This document shows, piece by piece, positions 17,163 to 17,686 of a stretch of 17,686 bases of DNA. The notes beneath the pieces are model-generated. The model was not told where the DNA came from. It searched no databases and saw nothing but the letters and a program-made list of their open reading frames with translations. Origin of the DNA: Clarireedia homoeocarpa. Lineage: Eukaryota; Ascomycota; Leotiomycetes; Helotiales; Rutstroemiaceae. Each line of letters starts with the position of its first letter. Position 1 is the first letter of the stretch. The translations under genes and the position numbers were made by a program. The DNA lies in assembly GCA_001465935.1 (NCBI GenBank), contig LNKV01000130.1, forward strand, positions 1 through 17,686, given 5' to 3'.

Positions 17163-17212
17163 AAGACCCAGTGTTTGTTTTTATTCGGCCAATTACTAAA
17201 GTAGCTTGAATG
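17163..17212 (+). repeat. Third copy of the same element terminus
   Basis: AGACCCAGTGTTTGTTTTTA and the following bases to GTAGCTTGAATG repeat the left end of the element at 16873 in the same orientation, 291 bp downstream, with only a few substitutions and short indels. It also pairs with the inverted right end at 17037. No matching inverted end follows before 17686, so it is an isolated or truncated copy. Confidence 0.7.
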
Positions 17213-17686
17213 TCATCCAAAATCCAAAATAACGTTATTCTCCAACACGATTCCAACATAACTCCACCACAGCATATAAAAATTTTTCAAATTCAATTGG
17301 TCTGGTCAGCTCTGTCGCATTTCATATGAAAAGAGATCAGTAAAGTTACAACAAACTCCTCAATTAAGTTAGTAGCCCTCTCCATCTATATCTATATGGG
17401 TAGACTCATCATTTTCGTGCTGAACTTATGCTGTGACCCTTTAAATACTATGTTGCTAAGCTTCCATGTCATAACTTATTCCAACGACGTAATGATACAT
17501 TACATCTCGTTATCAAGGCTGGTGATAATTTATGGGCCCTAATGACAATTTAATTGATTACAAGGATTGAGCATCGCAGGAGGATGAGGTCTACAAGTGC
17601 TCTGGTTTAGTCCATAGTAGTTTTTGAGGGATATTTTCTCGAATGGATATTCGACTTCATACATATACCCCTCCTTCGACACTTCC

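Larger units (their letters stand above)
16303..17686. other. AT-rich right end, 5' flank of the zinc-finger gene and repeats
   Basis: No coding frame of note. The first 200 bp should contain the promoter of the minus-strand zinc-finger gene. From about 16630 to 17130 the sequence is strongly AT-rich. It contains an inverted-repeat element (16873-17037) and a further copy of its terminus (17163-17212), listed separately. I see nothing identifiable from 17213 to the end. Confidence 0.5.

Overview
This window looks like nuclear DNA from a filamentous ascomycete. The evidence is short GT-AG and GC-AG introns, a HET-NACHT-WD40 incompatibility-type receptor, a secreted fungal oxalate decarboxylase, a DUF3716-like protein, and decayed fungal transposons in AT-rich stretches that look RIP-mutated. 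A Leotiomycete (the Sclerotinia/Botrytis side of the ascomycetes) is my best guess. It rests on remembered family resemblance only.

Layout. Positions 1-2925 (minus) hold the 5' part of a HET-NACHT-WD40 (HNWD) gene. It runs off the left edge inside an array of near-identical 129-bp WD repeats. Its NACHT and WD40 parts are joined by a probable GC-AG intron. Positions 3859-4080 (minus) are a broken N-terminal piece of a Tc1/mariner-like transposase. Positions 4642-5719 (minus) are a two-exon gene for a cysteine-rich DUF3716-like protein. Positions 6485-6690 are a perfect 103-bp tandem duplication, followed by AT-rich DNA. Positions 7812-8678 (plus) encode a 288-aa protein with a PD-(D/E)xK nuclease-like core and a probable intron in its 5' leader. 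Positions 8679-10408 hold no convincing gene but several layers of structure: a possible mini-gene, a cluster of palindromes, related terminal repeats of a small non-autonomous element, an AT-rich block and a tRNA-like box B. Positions 10409-12111 (plus) encode a secreted bicupin oxalate decarboxylase. Its single intron appears to have been enlarged by a MITE-like element. Positions 12377-12560 look like a solo LTR of copia type. It abuts a Ty3/gypsy integrase pseudogene at 12574-13721 (minus). Positions 14980-16302 (minus) encode a 440-aa multi-C2H2 zinc-finger protein. The right end is AT-rich, with a 165-bp inverted-repeat element and an extra copy of its terminus.

The genes do not form an obvious pathway or cluster. 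The setting is a gene-poor, transposon-rich accessory region. It carries one self/non-self recognition receptor, one orphan nuclease-like protein, one zinc-finger protein of a lineage-expanded type and one oxalate-degrading secreted enzyme. The observations most worth following are the orphan PD-(D/E)xK protein, the high-identity WD repeats, the MITE inside the oxalate decarboxylase intron, and the atypical lid motif of that enzyme. I did not find a clearly new multi-gene system.
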